The position numbers were made by a program, and so were the translations under genes. From contig JAVGWX010000007.1 of the NCBI GenBank assembly GCA_036924085.1, forward strand, positions 32,038,953-32,102,952: a stretch of 64,000 nucleotides of DNA, given 5' to 3'. Of the stretch, positions 1 through 11,223 are shown piece after piece. The notes beneath the pieces were generated by a model. It ran no database searches and had not been told where the DNA came from. It saw nothing but the letters and a program-made list of their open reading frames with translations. How positions within the stretch are numbered: position 1 is the first letter of the stretch; each line of letters opens with the position of its first letter. This DNA is from Ariolimax columbianus (lineage: Eukaryota > Mollusca > Gastropoda > Stylommatophora > Arionidae).

Positions 1-345
1 CATACGTACGATGCGCATGGTGACTTCACTTCTGGTGTAAACAGCACATACGAACTGTCATGTTTTCAAAATTGCATTATCCTTAGAATCATAGTTTCCT
101 CAGCAGACCGTTAAAAACATGGCGGATGTGACACGGAATTCATCCATAGTTGATCAGCGAGCGATGATTCGATTTCTAACAGCTGAAGGATGTCGACCAG
201 TTGACATTCATCGCAGAGTGCAGGCAGTTTTGGTGACACAAGTGTGTCGAAAACAACATTGAAGAACTGGAAAACGATGTTCAAAGAATGATGTGAGTTA
301 ACGCAACAATATGCGCCTGACCTGGTCCCGGAAAATTGGAAAATG
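1..345 (+). pseudogene. mariner-like transposase remnant, copy 1 (N-terminal HTH part)
   Basis: A decayed piece of a mariner/Tc1-superfamily DNA transposon. From the ATG at 119 it reads MADVTRNSSIVDQRAMIRFL, followed by TAEGCRPVDIHRRVQAV, which matches the N-terminal helix-turn-helix DNA-binding region of mariner transposases (the HTH_48 type also seen in SETMAR). The frame is broken soon after (stop near 260) and no catalytic DDD domain is seen. The first 25 bases (CATACGTACGATGCGCATG...) recur at the start of a second copy at 14893, so they are probably the element's 5' terminal region. Positions about 290-335 are inverted relative to copy 2. Family assignment follows from motif recognition; the element may start before the window. 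Confidence 0.72.
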
Positions 346-705
346 ACAATGACAATTCAGGGAAATAAAAGAGCTGACAACATTGCTTCACAAGCTCCCA
401 CCATGGGCACATTCGTGATGGATAGAAGTGACATTTTGAAATCAATCAATGACCACAGCAATAGATGAAGCAGCAATCCACCGACTGCAAAGTTTTTACA
501 TTAAACGAAATTTGAGCGGAGTGGGGCGCATGAGAGGACGGAGCAGAAGAGTGTACAACCAGCGAGCTACAGGGACCATCAGCATCCATACCTTACGCCA
601 TTTGATTAGAGAGACTGAGCACCTATGGGTAGTCACAAATTGCAGTCACATCGATTCTTAGAAACAGAAACATAAACCACCAAATGAAAAAGTACATACC
701 TTCAA
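346..705. other. unassigned sequence
   Basis: No family recognised. A 70-codon open frame (449-661) encodes a basic peptide with no motif I can place. It may be further transposon debris from the mariner copy upstream. Confidence 0.4.
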
Positions 706-1868
706 CAAAATGTAATGTCCCCACTCTCCTCCAAATGCCAATGAAATGTAACATCCACCACGACCAGCCAAATGTAATGTCTCTACTCCCCACCAAATGT
801 AATGTCTCTACTCCCCACCAAATGCATTCTTCCCACTTTCCACAAAATGTACTTTCCCCACTCACCAAAACATGCAATGTCTGCACTCCCCACCAAATGT
901 AATATCCCCACTCCCCACTAAATGCAACATTCCAACTCCCCACAAAATGTTATGTCTTCAATCTCAACCGGATGTTATGTCTCCACTCCCCACCAAATAC
1001 AATGTCACCACTTCTCACCAGATGTTCTGTCTCCACTCTCCACTAAATGCAATTTTCCAACTCCCCACCAAATGTTATGTCTCCACTCCCTACCAGATGT
1101 AATGTCTCCACTCCCCACCAAATGTAATGTCTCCACTCCCCACCAAATGTAATGTCTCCACTCCGCACCAAATGTAATGTCTCCACTCCCCACCAAATGT
1201 AATGTCTCCACTCCCCACCAAATGCAATATCCCCACTCCCCCCTAAATGCAATTTTCCAACTCCCCACCAAATGTTATGTCTCCACTCTCCACCAGATGT
1301 AATGTCTCCACTCCCCACCAAATGTAATGTCTCCACTCTCCACCAAATGTAATGTCTCCACTCTCCAACAAATGTAATGTCTCCACTATTCACCAAATGT
1401 TATGTCTCCACTCCCTACCAAACGTAATGTCTCCACTCCCAACCAAATGTAATGTCTCCACTCCCCACCAAATGTAATGTCTCCCCTATTCACCAAATGG
1501 TATGTCTCCACTCACCACCAAATGTAATGTCTCCACTTCCCACTAAATGCAATGTTCCAACTCCCCACCAAATGGTATGTCTCCACTCCCTACCAAATGT
1601 AATGTCTCCACTCACCACTAAATGCAATGTTCCAACTCCCCACCAACTGTTATGTCTCCACTTCCCACCAAATGTAATGTTTCCACTCCCCACCAAATGT
1701 AATGTCTCCACTCTCCACAAAATGTAATCTCCACTCTCCACCAAGTGAAATATCTCCACTCCCCACCAAATGTAATTTCTCTACTCCCAACCAAATGTAA
1801 TGTCTCCACTCCCCACCAAAGGTAATGGCAAACATCTCCAATGAAATGGGATATCCCCACTCCCCACC
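706..1868. repeat. minisatellite, 25-bp unit, about 46 copies
   Basis: Head-to-tail array of a 25-bp unit of the type CACCAAATGTAATGTCTCCA + CTCCC. Units diverge mainly by CCC/TCC and GTAAT/GTTAT changes; edges are more diverged (TGCAATGTTCCAACT variants). Because 25 is not a multiple of 3, open frames appear on both strands in several registers; they are by-products of a stop-poor unit and not genes. Confidence 0.95.
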
Positions 1869-2035
1869 TTTGACTGATTGTTTCAATTGTGATTTTTTGA
1901 TTCGCCTGGACTGTTTGCTTGCCCATTGATTGCATGTTTCGCCACCGGAAGGCATACACTTTTTCACTGATTTACCCGTAATTGATATATCAAGATTTAC
2001 TGATTGATTCATCTTTGACCGATTGAATCACATTG

Positions 2036-2398
2036 AGGATCAAGATGCTGAGCAGCACATGAGCTGCAGTGGTCAGCCACCCATAGCTGACTGCTAGCGT
2101 CAGGGCCAGCGAACCATAGCTGCCAAGACCCTTCTACACCTCCACGTAGTGATCCTGGATAACAGGCTGCAGCAGGGCAGACTGACTAAGGAGAAGGGAT
2201 CGAAGAGGGAATACTAACCAGGTACTCAAAAATGCTTGCTGAAGTCGGATGTGTTGGACCGACAGGTGCAAATATCGCAGCGAAGCTGTAAACTAAGACA
2301 CAACGCATTCCGTTCTCTGGACTACATTTTGCTACTTTAGCCCTTTCAGGGTTTGGTAGTGGGAGATTGAGAAAGAAGAAGAAAAAGAAGAAGAAGAA
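2036..2398 (+). mobile_element. SINE-D copy with GAA tail and 11-bp TSD
   Basis: Near full-length SINE-D. It begins GGATCAAGATGCTGAGCAGC, carries the core TGCTGAAGTCGGATGTGTTG, and ends in GGGAGATTGAGAAAGAAG followed by GAA repeats. Flanked by the direct repeat GAATCACATTG (2025-2035 and 2399-2409), a target-site duplication that fixes both ends and shows retroposition. No coding capacity and no clear tRNA head. Other full copies are of similar length (340-365 bp). Confidence 0.9.
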
Positions 2399-2409
2399 GA
2401 ATCACATTG

Positions 2410-3714
2410 GATTGATCAATTCACATTTCGTTTTTTTTTGATTGTCCTGTAACTGATACTTCATCGACTGATTGATTAATCATCGGTTGATTGACTATTC
2501 TATAGTTAAATGATTTACTTCAACGTTCCAAGGGAAGCCTATGGTAACCACTACAGCTTGTCCCTTTTCGATAGCTTGTACTTGAGCATGATGACAATGA
2601 CATCCTCGCGCACAATCATTTTTAATGATCTATCCCGGCATGCTATGAAGCTTCATCAGAAATACCATGGCGATGCGATTGTACGTAATAGTGGTACTAT
2701 TCTTTGACCCCCGCCGTCAAAGCCCCCTGCCCTGTTTACTTGGCTACGCCACTGTCATAGTTAACAATTTGGTCCAGGACGGGAAATGTTATTTCAGCCG
2801 GTAACAGCTTTTTGATACTTCCAGCGGCGTACCAGACACGAGGAGGAAGCATTACGCATGTATTCTATTCACACGCAGTGGCCAGGATGTGATAGCGAGG
2901 AAGAAAGATACAAATAACACGACTATGTCTATTCATTGCCCACACAATTAAACCCCCAAGAAATGTCGTGTCCAGTTCAGCGAATGGAATTGGCGGACGT
3001 TGAGAGTAAAATACTCAACAGGGAACGCGTTTGTGTTTCCGTTTATGCCTTTCAGTCCTGTTGTCCGTCTCCACTACTAAGAACTCGTCTGATCACAACC
3101 AGTAATTTCTAAACATGATCACCGCAGGTATGGAGTCGGTCATCCAGACTTTCGCTAATTCCCTGTGTCTCACCTGTCACCCGGATGAAGGTAAGACAAA
3201 CAGCAGACGCCGTCGGCGTTTATGTGACGTAACCTTCTCGTTTATTCCGACTCCTTCCGTTGTCATAGCGGTTTCGGCGTATTACCAATTCCAAAGAGAG
3301 AAATCGATAGCGCAAGTCTTGACAATGACCAAGGGTGAAACCGATCCGAAGCACTTCTTTTGTCCACCATTTCAAAAGGAAATGACTTTCAGGGATTGAA
3401 AAGAGATTCAGTGTCAACTGATTCTTCTGATCCTGGTCGTTTAATTCACTTCTAGTGCTAGCAACAAACGTTCGAAATAGACTTCGTTTACAGAAGAGGG
3501 TTTGAGTTTTCGGGATGAAAGCAATGATCTTCAAGTCTTGTCTCTCTCTCAACTGCTCGCCCGCACATTATATTGGCTCTTGTAGTTTGCAGTTTCTTGT
3601 TAAAAAAAACAGGGAACTCACTTAAATGGTGTCTCGAGATATGAAGAATATGCTCTTAATTGAGCGCAAGCTTGGTATGTAATTAAAAGAAAAAACGATT
3701 TTGAAATTATTTCG
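2410..3714. other. unassigned 1.3 kb
   Basis: No gene or recognisable element. It holds TTGATTGA-type simple sequence near 2460-2500 and a 94-codon open frame (3115-3399) without a recognisable domain, which I do not call a gene. Confidence 0.5.
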
Positions 3715-4060
3715 TGTCTAGTTTGAATGGGTATATGGAAGTTTTTTTTCGGTATAAAAGGACATGATAAGCACCACTGACCCACATATAGCATGTCGTA
3801 AAAGGCGACTAACTGTGTCACATGGCATAACACAGACCATTGTTAGGTGGTTTATTTAGAGCGGCATAGATGGCGACTAAGAGACTGCGGGTCTACTTTG
3901 CACTAGTGTTTTAATATATTTATATGCACTCACACGTCGGTTAACCAACCTCCGCGGCACCTTCCAATGCAGCGGTGTAATAAGCTGCTCAAGCCACACC
4001 CGCTAATCAGAAAGTCCTCCTTCTGGCTACAGGGGCATCCGTACTTGTAGACGTAGGGTT
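3715..4060 (+). repeat. dispersed repeat J, copy 1
   Basis: Resembles 53880-54215 in the same orientation. Shared blocks include GCATGTCG...GCGACTAA, GAGATGGCGCCTAA-like, GGTTAACC and GCAGYGGYGTAATANGCTGC. Class unknown; no tRNA-like promoter boxes or coding motif seen. Boundaries are approximate. Confidence 0.55.
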
Positions 4061-4122
4061 TGATTATGAATTAAGATGACTAACTTCTCCACTAAGAATA
4101 AATTGGCAAAACTGCTGTACAG

Positions 4123-4392
4123 GGAGTTGCATAGCCCAGTGGTTAGCGCGCTGGCTTTGCATCTGAGTGGTCCTGGGTTCATTCCCCAGGTGAGGCGGTA
4201 ATGTTTTTTTCAGACCGCAACGGCGCCCGGGTCGACCCAGCCTTAAATGGGTACCGGTTCAGTCTGGGTAGTAAAAGCGACGCGGGAGAGGAGATGGTTA
4301 CCGCCCTCATATAGCCGAGCCTTTGAAATGTGAGATCGCTAACACATCACACCCCCACGGCAATAATGCTATGGGTTACTTTACTTACTTTA
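4123..4392 (+). mobile_element. SINE-B copy 1 (tRNA-derived, TTTAC tail)
   Basis: tRNA-derived SINE. An A-box-like TAGCCCAGTGGTTAGCG and a B-box GGGTTCATTCCCCAG are spaced as in a tRNA gene, so an internal RNA polymerase III promoter is expected. A non-tRNA body follows (GGGTCGACCCAGCCTTAAAT ... GTGAGATCGCTAACA), then a (TTTAC)n-like tail. Flanked by CTGTACAG at 4115-4122 and 4393-4400, a likely 8-bp TSD. The second copy is at 52533. Confidence 0.85.
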
Positions 4393-4427
4393 CTGTACAG
4401 CAAAACTGTGGCAGTGGAACATTACAT

Positions 4428-4755
4428 ATACACACACGCATCCATACAGTGGCCAATACGTTAACACTAAAAACAGATATACGCACACATGCATACACTG
4501 GCCAATACGTTAACACTAAAAACAGATATACGCACACATGCATACACTGGCCAATACGTTAGCACTAAAAACAGATATACGCACACATGCATACACTGGC
4601 CAATACGTTAACACTAAAAACAGATATACGCACACATGCATACACTGGCCAATACGTTAACACTAAAAACAGATATACGCACACATGCATACACTGGCCA
4701 ATACGTTAGCACTAAAAACAGATACACACACGCATCCATACGCTGGCCAATACGA
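4428..4755. repeat. minisatellite, 49-bp unit, about 6.5 copies
   Basis: Tandem unit containing ACTGGCCAATACGTTAACAC, then TAAAAACAGATATACGCACACATGCAT. The spacing of GGCCAATACG is exactly 49 bp. Units are nearly identical (AAC/AGC variants), suggesting recent expansion. Confidence 0.95.
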
Positions 4756-4970
4756 CCTGGTATGTTTTCAAGGGCAACTTCAGCTCTATAAATGTTAAAT
4801 GTCCCTATTGCATATGTCCATGAGATCATATTTAACAGGGATGCCAGAAAAATCAAACAATTTTTGGGGATTTATCACGGCAGCCAGCCCAGGATCGGCT
4901 AACAGATCGGCTGCAGAGAGCCCAGCATAGAATGATTGGGCATGTTTTTTTTTCATGCCAGATGAAAGTG

Positions 4971-5308
4971 GGATCAAGATGCTGAGCAACGCGTGTGCTG
5001 CATCGGTCAGCGACCCATAGCTGACTTCTAGCGTCAGGGCAGCAAATGCCGAGAACCTTCTACAACTCCACGCGGTGCTCCTGGATAACAGGCTGCAACA
5101 GAGCAGACTGGCTATGGAGAAGGGATCGAACAGAGAATGCTAACCCGGTACTAACAAAATGTTTTCTGAAGTCGGGTGTTGGACCGAAAGGTGCAAAAAG
5201 CGCAGTCAATCTGTAAACTACGACACAACGCATTACGTTCTTTGGACTACATTCTGCTACTTAAGCTCTTTCAGGGTTTGGTAGCGGGAGATTGCGAACG
5301 AACGAAGC
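4971..5308 (+). mobile_element. SINE-D copy
   Basis: GGATCAAGATGCTGAGCAAC at the 5' end, CTGAAGTCGGGTGTTGGACC core, and GAGATTGCGAACGAACGAAG at the 3' end, followed by GCC-type rather than GAA sequence. No convincing TSD. Confidence 0.88.
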
Positions 5309-6002
5309 CTAGTCAAGCTATGCTAGGTGAACCTCTTCCTTGGCCACTATTGTACGGTGAGCTCACGTCAAGCAAGCGTTCGTCTGGGGAACTTAAAAAA
5401 CAAACATATAAAGACTGACACTTTCGTCGAACAGTTTTTCCAGTGATATCGTTTAATGGAGAATGTTAATCTGAACTCTTCAATCTGGTGCACTGTCATA
5501 ACACAGGGTGTTCACATCCTTGAAAAGAGAAACATTGTGCAGGCGTGCAGAAATCGAGCTGTGCAATAGAATGCCGGTTCAACTCCTGAGGCTATCCACG
5601 TATGCCCCAACTATTATTTGTATTATTATTATTATTATTACTATTATTACTATTGTTATTATCATTAATAGCGAAATGAATGTGTTCTCTTTTCAATAAC
5701 GTTCCATGTAAATATATTTTCCGACGACAAATACAGAATAATGGCTCCAATATCTTGCGATCAACCTGTCACACATTTTACGTCTAAGGAAGTTTGTGAT
5801 TCGTTCTATTATGACATTGAATGGCGGTGAAATGCAAATGACAAAACATCAAAAGTATACTAGTTGGGTTCTGTGCTCACGGAAAGTGAAACAAGACACA
5901 TACAATAAACTGCAACAACCAGTAACTAAAACAAAAATGATTATGTAAGTCAACATGACATGATGACATGAACATCACCACAATTACAAGTAAGAGACAC
6001 TC
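5309..6002. other. unassigned, with (ATT)n microsatellite
   Basis: No gene seen. An imperfect (ATT)n tract lies at about 5618-5670. A 25-base stretch near 5321 (GGTGAACCTCTTCCTTGG) also occurs in the LINE remnant at 22085, so a scrap of LINE may be present. Confidence 0.5.
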
Positions 6003-6350
6003 GTGGTCCAGAAAGCAACGATGGATACCGTTTCCTATTTGGACAGCCCTATGAACACATCGCGAGGTGCAGATGCAGACGTACGGATCCGAACTGGAAA
6101 GTTAAGCGGGGCATTCCTGATGCTAAACAACAGTAGGAAATCCATATATATCAAGATTCAAACTAAAGTTCGAATATACAACGCCAGTGTCAAGTGTGGG
6201 CTATCTGTATGGAGCGGAGACATACAGAACGATTAAGGTGATACGACAAAGACTCCAGTCCTTCGTTAACAGATGCATGGGCATAAAGTGGCAGGACATG
6301 GTGAGGATTGAAGACTTGTGAAAAAGGAGTCAACAACAGCCATTGGAAAA
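6003..6350 (+). pseudogene. LINE reverse transcriptase C-terminal fragment, frameshifted
   Basis: The frame from 6003 contains VSYLDSPMNTSRGADADVRI and continues RTGKLSGAFLMLNN...IKIQTKVRIYNASVK. This is the region after the RT palm/thumb typical of LINE ORF2 proteins ('YLGS...R..KA..AF..L...W....I....K..I....V'). Near 6205 a one-base shift moves the match to another frame (LYGAETYRTIKVIRQRLQSF, then VNRCMGIKWQDM). The RT catalytic core and the endonuclease are absent. A dead fragment; the clade cannot be fixed from this piece. Confidence 0.72.
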
Positions 6351-6369
6351 AAACAAAACAAAAAAACAA

Positions 6370-6600
6370 AACTGTCAAACGACATGTTTCCCATTCCTCG
6401 AGTCGAGGGGTTTTGAAGGCTGAAGACTGCAGACCTAGTCGTCACTTCTAGTCGTCACGTCATGTGCTGGCTATCTTTGTTTATTTCACCCCCAACTTAA
6501 AAACAAACTATGCTATACCGGAGATTCGAACTGCTGGCCTCCTTGTCGCAGGCAGGCCTCGAAATCATTCGGCCACGCGCTCCTTTCATCCATTGGAACA
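6370..6600 (-). mobile_element. possible tRNA-derived SINE
   Basis: The reverse strand near 6585-6510 reads GCGCGTGGCCGAATGATTTC, then ...CAGTTCGAATCTCC, an A-box/B-box pair with tRNA-like spacing. The sequence following it has no other copy in the window, so the body and the 3' end are uncertain. It could be a degenerate tRNA gene instead. Confidence 0.4.
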
Positions 6601-6998
6601 ACAAAAAGTGAAGAAAATGGGGTTGGTTATGATATACGCTGCAAAAGGCACAGCCTCATTACATGCTCTCACATGGAATCCTTAAACAAAGAAAGAGATA
6701 GGTAAACCCACAATATTTTGATAAGAGAAAATGAGAAGGAACTAAGATTATATTAGTACAGATGGAGAGAGCCAGAAAGAGCAGCCCAGAACCGTGTACC
6801 CTGGCGGGATGTTGTCAATAGCTAACGCACTGAGAGGAATGACGAGCTTGATTGATTGATTGATTGATTGATTGATGAACATGCAAGTGACAAAACATCA
6901 TAAGAATACATGCTATGTCCTGTGCCCATGGAAAAGGAAACACGAGACAGAAAAAAAACCTGCAGCCAGCAGTAACAAAAAATAAATGATTACGTAGG
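6601..6998. other. unassigned, with (TTGA)n
   Basis: No gene seen; a clean (TTGA)n microsatellite of about seven units lies at about 6847-6875. Confidence 0.6.
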
Positions 6999-7356
6999 TT
7001 GGCTTTGGCTTTGTTCGTTCTCAATATCCCGCTACCAAACCCTGAAAAGGGCTTAAGTAACAGAATGTAGTCCAGAAAACGGAAATCGTTGTGTCGTAGT
7101 TTACAGCTTGACTGCGATATTTGCACCTTTAGGTCCAACACGCCCGACTTCAGCAAGCATTTTTTGATACCACGTTAGCATTCCCTTTTCGATCCTTTCT
7201 CCTTAGCCAGTCTGCCCTGCTGCAGCCTGCTATCCAGGATCACCGCGTGGAGGTGTGGACGGATCTTGGCAGCTCTGGTTCGCTGGCCCTGACGCTAGCG
7301 GTCAGCTATGGGTCGCTGACCACTGCAGCTCATGCGCTGCTCAGCATCTTGATCCC
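6999..7356 (-). mobile_element. SINE-D copy, reverse strand, GCCAA-type tail
   Basis: Full-length on the minus strand: the head (GATGCTGAGCAGCGCATGAG) is at the high-coordinate end, the core near 7150, and the end GAGAACGAACAAAGCC followed by AAAGCC near 7000. Only a short imperfect flank match (TTACGT) is visible, so the TSD is doubtful. Confidence 0.88.
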
Positions 7357-7424
7357 TTTACGTGAGTTAACATAACATGATTATCATGAAATTTAAATTT
7401 AGTGTCGTAAGAGACACTCGGGGT

Positions 7425-7720
7425 TGCAGTACAGTAACTAAGCTGACAGCAGTCAGCGACTCACATCATGGTCAGTGAATCAGACTTGACTAAGACTCTT
7501 TATCGCTTCCAGCTGCGGCCCTGGAAACAGGCTGCATTAGTGCAGTATGGATAAGGTAATAGAGATCGCAGTTGGAAAGGCAATCCCGGAATTTTATTTT
7601 GTTAAAGTCAGCTGAAACCGGATGTGTCTACTCGAATAGGGCAGATATCACAATACTGCTGTAATCTACGACACAATGTCCATCTGATGACAAACGTCGA
7701 AACAGAAGAAAAATAAAAGA
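7425..7720 (+). mobile_element. SINE-E copy
   Basis: A diverged relative of SINE-D: GAGCTGACAGCAGTCAGCGA head, CCTGGAAACAGGCTGCA, then CTGAAACCGGATGTGTCT core and GTAATCTACGACACAATG. It ends in a degraded A/G-rich tail. Matches 21095, 41355, 52205 and 57655. Confidence 0.7.
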
Positions 7721-8802
7721 CATTGTTCTAAGGGATCAAGTGTTGAAGATCTCGGCTCGTTTTAGAAACGATGACCTGTTCCCTTCCTGGTTGTCATGAT
7801 GTACGTCAAGCATGTGCCTTCAAAAAAGTGAGCCGATGATGCATGTTTTTGGTGGGGATAGCGAACGCTGGCCATTTGACGTAAAAAATCCGAGCTCTAA
7901 CGACTCTACCTTAAGATGATCAGTTTCGCTACCTATCAAACGATTGGTACCCGGTTTAAAAAGAATTGAACTGAAGTAACATTCGAATCATGTCGTAACA
8001 GCCGACTAAATAAAGTTGAACGTGTGGACTGAGGCCTCATAACGTGAAAACGTTTCTATGAAGCTTTGTGAGCCCTTGGCCTAGTTGATGTGAGCTTGGT
8101 TTACAATTCCAATGAACCAGGTTCAAGTACCATTGTGCCTATTTTCCCAGACCAAATATGTCGTGATTTGTATGACCGTTTCTTTCAGCTATTTCCAGTC
8201 GACTCAGCTGTGAATGGACACCTTATAAAGACAGAGAGCAATTTCGGATTCACGGCAGAGTCAACGAAGTCTTTTCCTGCAATCAGTACATTCGGCATCG
8301 AAAAAAGAATATTCACGTATAAAGGCCTCCAAGTGCAATCATTTTAATTAGCCATTTTCCATTTTAAATTGTATTAAACTGACGATATCAATTCTCTAAC
8401 ACGAGAGGACTCCAAAAATACAATCTTACTTTTAAAACGGCGTAGCTTGCTAAGTGAGGCAGCGAGCGAATTGTTATTTATATGTGTGTAAGTGACATTG
8501 GTCTTTATTATAATGATGATGATGATGACATACTCCATTTAGCTGTAAGATGGCAGCTCTTGACAGCCCAATGCCTCCTGGACAAAAGCACACATTCTCA
8601 ATTTTTGATGGAACCCCTAATCTCGTGTAAAGTCTGTTGCCTTAGAGGAGGCATGATTGCGAAAGTAGGTTATGGACGCAACTTTCGAGTATCCCCGAAG
8701 TGAGGCAGTCCAGTGTGTTGGTGTCTCAGGTTCGTCACATCCTGTCAGGGATATATCATATTTGTCTGGGTCGGCTGTCTCATCATTCGTCTGGCAGTTG
8801 TG
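7721..8802. other. unassigned 1.1 kb
   Basis: No recognisable gene. A short (GAT)n lies at 8510-8528. Open frames at 8090-8347 and 8482-8703 have no recognised motif. Confidence 0.5.
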
Positions 8803-9103
8803 TCAGCCAATCTGTAGTGATGGTATGTGTGGCCTCCCATCCACCTGGGAGATGGTCACGTCCTGCCAGCCAATCTATAGTGATGGTATGTGTGGCATCC
8901 CATCCACCTGGGAGATGGTCACGTCCTGACAGCCAATCTGTAGTGATGGTATGTGGGGCATCCCATCCACCTGGGAGATGGTCACGTCCTGCCAGCCAGT
9001 CTGTAGTGATGGTATGTGTGGCATCCCATCCACCTGGGAGATGGTCACGTCCTGCCAGCTAATCTGTAGTGATGGTATGTGTGGCGTTCCATGCCACTTG
9101 GAA
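8803..9103. repeat. minisatellite, 63-bp unit, about 4.7 copies
   Basis: Unit CAGCCAATCTGTAGTGATGG + TATGTGTGGCATCCCATCCA + CCTGGGAGATGGTCACGTCCTGC, period 63. As 63 is 21 codons, overlapping open frames arise on both strands and only restate the repeat. Confidence 0.95.
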
Positions 9104-9202
9104 GATCGTATCAAAGGGGATCTGCATCTCTTCGTTATACATGGGGATAAATGAAAGAGGACACAATGGAAAGAACGAGACAAGAATTTCACCCATGAAG
9201 TT

Positions 9203-10280
9203 GGGGATCAAGATTCTAAGCAGCGCATGACCTGCAGTGGTCAGCGACTCATAGCTGACTGCTAGCGTCAGGGCCAGGGAACCTGAGCTGAGCAGCGCAT
9301 GACCTGCAGTGGTCAGCGACTCATAGCTGACTGCTAGCGTCAGGGCCAAGGGACCTGAGCTGAGCAGCACATGACCTGCAGTGGTCAGCGACTCATAGCT
9401 GACTGCTAGCGTCAGGGCCAGGGAACCCGAGCTGAGCAGCGCATGACCTGCAGTGGCCAGCGACTCATAGCTGACTGCTAGCGTCAGGGCCATGGGACTT
9501 GAGCTGAGCAGCGCATAACCTGCAGTGGTCAGCGACTCATAGCTGACTGCTAGAGTCAGGGCCATGGGACCTGAGCTGAGCACGCATGACCTGCAGTGGT
9601 CAGCGACTCATAGCTGACTGCTAACGTCAGGGCCGTGGGACCTGAGCTGAGCAGTGCATAATCTGCAGTGGTCAGCGACTCATAGCTGACTGCTAGCGTT
9701 AGGGCCATGGGACCTGAGCTGAGCAGCGCATGACCTGCAGTGGTCAGCGACTCATAGCTGACTGCTAGCGTCAGGGCCAGCGAACCAGAGCTGAGCAGCG
9801 CATGACCTGCAGGGGTCAGCGACCCATAGCTGACTGCTAGCGTCAGGGCCAGCGAACCTGAGCTGAGCAGCGCATGACCTGCAGTGGTCAGCGACTCATA
9901 GCTGACTGCTAAGGTCAGGGCCAGCGAACCTGAGCTGAGCAGCGCATGACCTGCAGTGGTCAGCGACTCATAGCTGACTGCTAGCATCAGGGCCATGGAA
10001 CCAAAGCTGCCAGACCCTTCTACACATTCACGTGTTGATCCTGGATAACAGGCTGCATCAGGGCAGACTGGATACGGAGTAGGGATCGGAGAGGGTATGC
10101 TAACCTGGTACTAAAAAAATGCTTGTTGAAGTCAGATGTGTTGGACCAAAGGGTGCAAATATCGCAGTCAAGCTTTGAACTACGACACAACGCATTCCGT
10201 TCTCTGGACTACATTCTGCTACTTAAGCCCTTCCAGTGTTTGGTAGTGAGAGATTGAGAATGAACGAAGCCAATCCAAGC
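9203..10280 (+). mobile_element. SINE-D with an 11-unit, 72-bp VNTR in its head
   Basis: A single SINE-D insertion whose first 72 bp are tandemly amplified about 11 times (9213-9990), followed by one normal body (TCCTGGATAACAGGCTGCAT, core near 10130) and 3' end GAGAATGAACGAAGCC. Imperfect flanks CACCCATGAAGT (9190-9201) and CACCCCTGAAGT (10281-10292) suggest one insertion event with the VNTR inside. In the reverse strand the 72-bp unit is a 24-codon stop-free repeat (ALTLAVSYESLTTAGHAL...), giving two spurious open frames. Normal copies have a single head unit and are about 350 bp. Confidence 0.9.
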
Positions 10281-11031
10281 CACCCCTGAAGTGAGGTAGG
10301 ATTGGTACAGCCCAGAGCACGTAGCACTCGCCGGTGGGTTTTGCAAATATACCAATAAAGATCCACCTGCTTCTGAGCCTTTTTGTCTGTCCCCTCTCCA
10401 AGGACCTGACCTGCTTGGGTGACCCTGCCAGGATTAAAACTCTCGCCGGTAAAGCCCATTTGATTATGGGGGCGGGCAAGCTCTCCAACGTTGGCAAGGT
10501 AGGCTTACCTATGGAGGACATTTTATTTTAATAATAACCGCATCACGTCACGACCGTTAGTCTTAAATATGAATCTGGTGAGCTGAATACACGTGCGGTG
10601 CACTTGGCCATTAAAAAAGACAAACAAATTGAACACTGAAGGTACTTTAAAAGCTATACGTTAGCATGACGTTCTGCTTCAAAATAAGGACATGTTTTAC
10701 TGTATGCTGACGGAGACGTTCTGAAAAATGTGATACTTGGTGATGAGAGATGGGTTTATATGCAGATGTCTAATCAAAATGGCAGCCATCACAGTGGGTT
10801 GGGACAGTATCAAAGCGACAAAAGAATCAATGTGAAAGTTCTGTTGATCGTCTTTTTTGAATGAATGGGTACATTCATCATGAGCTTGTTCCACGCTGTC
10901 AAACGATCACTAAATAGTTTTATTTGGATATGTGAAGCGTTTGAGAAAGGTAAGACCAAAAAAAAAAGGTCTGAAGCATGGACAAACAAAACATTAATAC
11001 TGCACCACGACAAGGCATGTACATGCACGTC
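10281..11031. other. unassigned 750 bp
   Basis: The segment 10290-10530 (CTTGGGTGACCCTGCCAGGA) is GC-richer than its surroundings and may be a piece of another dispersed element, but has no second copy in this window. No gene called. Confidence 0.4.
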
Positions 11032-11044
11032 ACTGCTTATTCGT

Positions 11045-11210
11045 ACTGCCAAAGTCGGATGTGTCGAACATAATGGTGCAAATATCACAGTCAAGCTGTA
11101 AACTAGCGACATAACGTATCCCGCTCTCCGGACTACATTCTGCTACTTGCAAATCCCTGTTCAGGACTAGGTAGCGGGAGATTGAGAACGAACGCAGATG
11201 AAGAAGGAGG
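11045..11210 (+). mobile_element. headless SINE-D copy with 13-bp TSD
   Basis: A 5'-truncated SINE-D starting at the core (GCCAAAGTCGGATGTGTCGA) and ending GAGATTGAGAACGAACGCAG. Flanks ACTGCTTATTCGT (11032-11044) and ACTGCTTGTTCGT (11211-11223) match at 12 of 13 bases, so this short form is itself an insertion and not a later deletion. Confidence 0.88.
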
Positions 11211-11223
11211 ACTGCTTGTTCGT

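Noticed and set aside
3115..3552. Overlapping 94- and 110-codon frames on opposite strands
   Set aside because: No domain, no repeat evidence, no splice or promoter support; consistent with chance.
9059..9996. Reverse-strand open frames of 174 and 146 codons
   Set aside because: They are the 72-bp (24-codon) SINE-D head repeat read backwards.
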